From contig VZRS01005487.1 in assembly GCA_013398055.1 (NCBI GenBank), forward strand, positions 249,251 to 313,250: a DNA stretch of 64,000 bases, written 5' to 3'. Below, in pieces: positions 62,477 through 64,000 of this stretch. The position numbers were made by a program, and so were the translations under genes. The notes under the pieces are model-generated. The model had not been told where the DNA came from, did not search any database, and worked only from the letters and a program-made list of their open reading frames with translations. The DNA comes from Ifrita kowaldi. Lineage: Eukaryota; Chordata; Aves; Passeriformes; Cinclosomatidae. The stretch's first letter is position 1, and each line of letters starts with the position of its first letter.

Positions 62477-63701
62477 GCAAACAGCGTTTTTTTAGTAATT
62501 CAAGATATGTTGTCTACCTTGTACCTGCTGAAAGAAAAGAACAAAGTGAGTATTTGATCAGGTTTCGAATTGCAAGCTTTGGAACAAATATTCACATTTC
62601 TGGGCTGAAGACCTCCTTCAGAGTAAACTGAAGCAGCCCATCAGCCCAATCCAGCACACTCATACGCAATACTAAGGAGTATCAAAATCAATGCTGATTC
62701 ACAGCAAAAGACCCAAATGAGAAAATTATATAAATGCTTCTCCCACACAATTCTCAGAATGCCACAACTTGTAAAGTTAAAAAAACCTGAGTTTTCAAAG
62801 AGAAACCTGAAATTGGTTAAGAGCTCCCCCCAAATCTCTTCAATTAAAAAAAAAAAAAATAAGGCAAATAAGTATTAAAACAAAGTTTACGCCCAATTCC
62901 AGAAAACCAGCAATTTTAAAATTAGATTGAACATATCCTACCATCAGCTTTCTGAAGTCCAGAAAGCACCTTACGACGTGGCAGGTACCTAAGTTTTCCA
63001 ATTACTCGCTTTGCTGCCCAGTTAGAGTATTTGCTGCTACTGCCACAGATACCCTGTCTCAAATTACAATTCCTACCAAGGCATTTATATTGGTCTATAT
63101 AGCAACAAAAAGCAGGTTCTAATGATGGCTGTAAAATAAACTACCACAAGCAAATTACACCTACCTCCTACAGACCTGAGGTTCAGTAAAGCACAACAGT
63201 GCTATATTCGAAATTTGAGAGTGTATTTTATTCCTTCTTTAATAGGAACATAGACTTGAAGGAATATGTAAACATAAAGTCTCCCTTACCTGATACTTAC
63301 AACCAATTTAACATCATACTTTAGAACTATAATAAAACTAGCTTCTGGTAGACCGACTTAAAAAAAGGAGCTTTTTTTAAAAAGAAAAATCCAAAATATC
63401 AAATTTAAACATTTTTAAAACTTTCTCACTATCCAGCTGCGTTACTCAAACAGATGATTGCTTGGGAAATTTGTATTATTCTCCTCTAAATGAGAAATTG
63501 TGGACTGCTATGCATGCCTCCAATGCCAAGGAACTATTTGGAATTTAGTGGTCCTAAGCCTAAGCCTCAAAAGAACTGCTTCTACCTCTATATTAAAAAA
63601 TCCCAAAAAATTATTAAAAATAAAAACTTACCATCATCCGTTGAAACTAACTTCCTTCGCAAACACACTGCTGCAACATCCACAGAAAGCTTCATTATGT
63701 C
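62477..63701 (-). other. MIR17HG: interval between MIR17HG promoter island and miR-17
   Basis: Presumed first part of the MIR17HG transcript (exon 1/intron 1). AT-rich, including an A/T stretch at 63590-63630. No further hairpin with known miRNA arms was found here. Confidence 0.55.
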
Positions 63702-63707
63702 CAGCTG

Positions 63708-63713
63708 CACGTG
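63708..63713. promoter_or_regulatory. canonical E-box CACGTG
   Basis: A palindromic CACGTG lies just outside the CpG island on the side facing the miRNAs, about 1.2 kb upstream of pre-miR-17, with a CAGCTG E-box directly adjacent at 63702-63707. MYC is an established activator of this cluster through an E-box between the transcription start and the hairpins. The location suits that role, but a six-base match can arise by chance. Confidence 0.5.
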
Positions 63714-63769
63714 TGGATAACTGCGAAGAAACCACCGAGTTATATGCTTTCTGTTGCTGAGGTGTGAAC

Positions 63770-64000
63770 AAAGTCACCGATGAGGCTCCCAAACCCAGCG
63801 CTCCCCATCCCCACTCCACCCCCTCCGGGGAGAGCGCGAAACGCTCCGTACCCCCTCGGGCGGCCATGAACCGCCCCGTGCGACACCCCGCACGCGGGCT
63901 CACCCTTTTTTCCCGGTAAGTCTATCCCCCCCGCGCCTCGGCAGGATCCCTCCCACGCTGCGGGGTGCGTTCCGTGCGGCCGGGCCGGGCCGGGGGGCGC
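63770..64000 (-). promoter_or_regulatory. MIR17HG: CpG island, probable MIR17HG promoter (cut by window end)
   Basis: GC- and CpG-rich sequence begins abruptly near 63770 after AT-rich DNA and continues to the last base, so its far side is missing. It lies about 1.3 kb upstream of pre-miR-17 on the strand that is transcribed. In human a CpG island promoter lies a short way upstream of the cluster (established knowledge), which makes this assignment likely. No TATA box is evident inside the island. Short open frames within it look like the usual by-product of GC-rich DNA, not genes. Confidence 0.75.
63834..63841 (-). promoter_or_regulatory. E2F-type site TTTCGCGC
   Basis: The minus strand reads TTTCGCGC, a perfect match to the E2F consensus TTTSSCGC, inside the island assigned to the MIR17HG promoter. 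E2F1-3 are known direct activators of miR-17-92, and miR-17/20a repress E2F1 in return. The match is seen; occupancy is inferred. Confidence 0.6.

Noticed and set aside
63634..63903. 89-codon minus-strand frame in the MIR17HG island
   Set aside because: Lies in a CpG island promoter, low-complexity Gly/Arg content, and no homology. MIR17HG is non-coding.
1..64000. CRISPR arrays, bacterial operons, tRNA or rRNA genes
   Set aside because: None found. The window is a vertebrate nuclear sequence and no tRNA- or rRNA-like stretch was recognised.

Overview
This is a 64 kb piece of a bird nuclear genome. Support comes from many CR1 LINE fragments (several ending in the ATTCTRTG-type 3' octamer), AT-rich intronic and intergenic DNA broken by short CpG islands, and two neighbouring loci whose order is known in vertebrates. 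No species can be assigned from the sequence alone. Everything recognisable that is transcribed runs on the minus strand.

Right end (about 61.7-64.0 kb): the complete miR-17-92 oncomir cluster, six hairpins within 799 bp, in the order miR-17, -18a, -19a, -20a, -19b-1, -92a-1 when read on the minus strand. A CpG island cut off by the window end lies 1.3 kb upstream of the first hairpin. It holds a perfect E2F-type site and lies beside a canonical E-box, which fits the MIR17HG host-gene promoter and its known MYC/E2F control. Five of the six main mature arms show no difference from the vertebrate sequences I know. miR-19a-3p has one change (A to G at position 19).

Middle and left (1-41.6 kb): the 5' part of GPC5 (glypican-5). 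Exon 1 (signal peptide and first conserved Cys) is at 41378-41543 and exon 2 at 26046-26207, separated by a 15.2 kb intron 1. The 26 kb to the left is intron 2; exons 3 onward lie outside. GPC5 and MIR17HG are head-to-tail neighbours about 20 kb apart, the same synteny as human 13q31.3.

The exon 1 region has an assembly problem. A GC-rich block carrying the exon and a 32-base N gap is bounded by a single N on each side and by two identical 295-bp copies of AT-rich sequence. The expected exon 1 splice donor also reads GG instead of GT in this assembly.

The rest is non-coding: CR1 fragments of different ages (one with a reverse-transcriptase FADD motif, one old piece with endonuclease motifs), a probable solo retroviral LTR at about 52.3-52.9 kb, an unassigned CpG-rich block at about 45 kb, A/C-rich low-complexity tracts, and long stretches where nothing could be recognised. 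The best candidates for a second look are the miR-19a variant, the GPC5 exon 1 structure and donor, and the MIR17HG promoter motifs.
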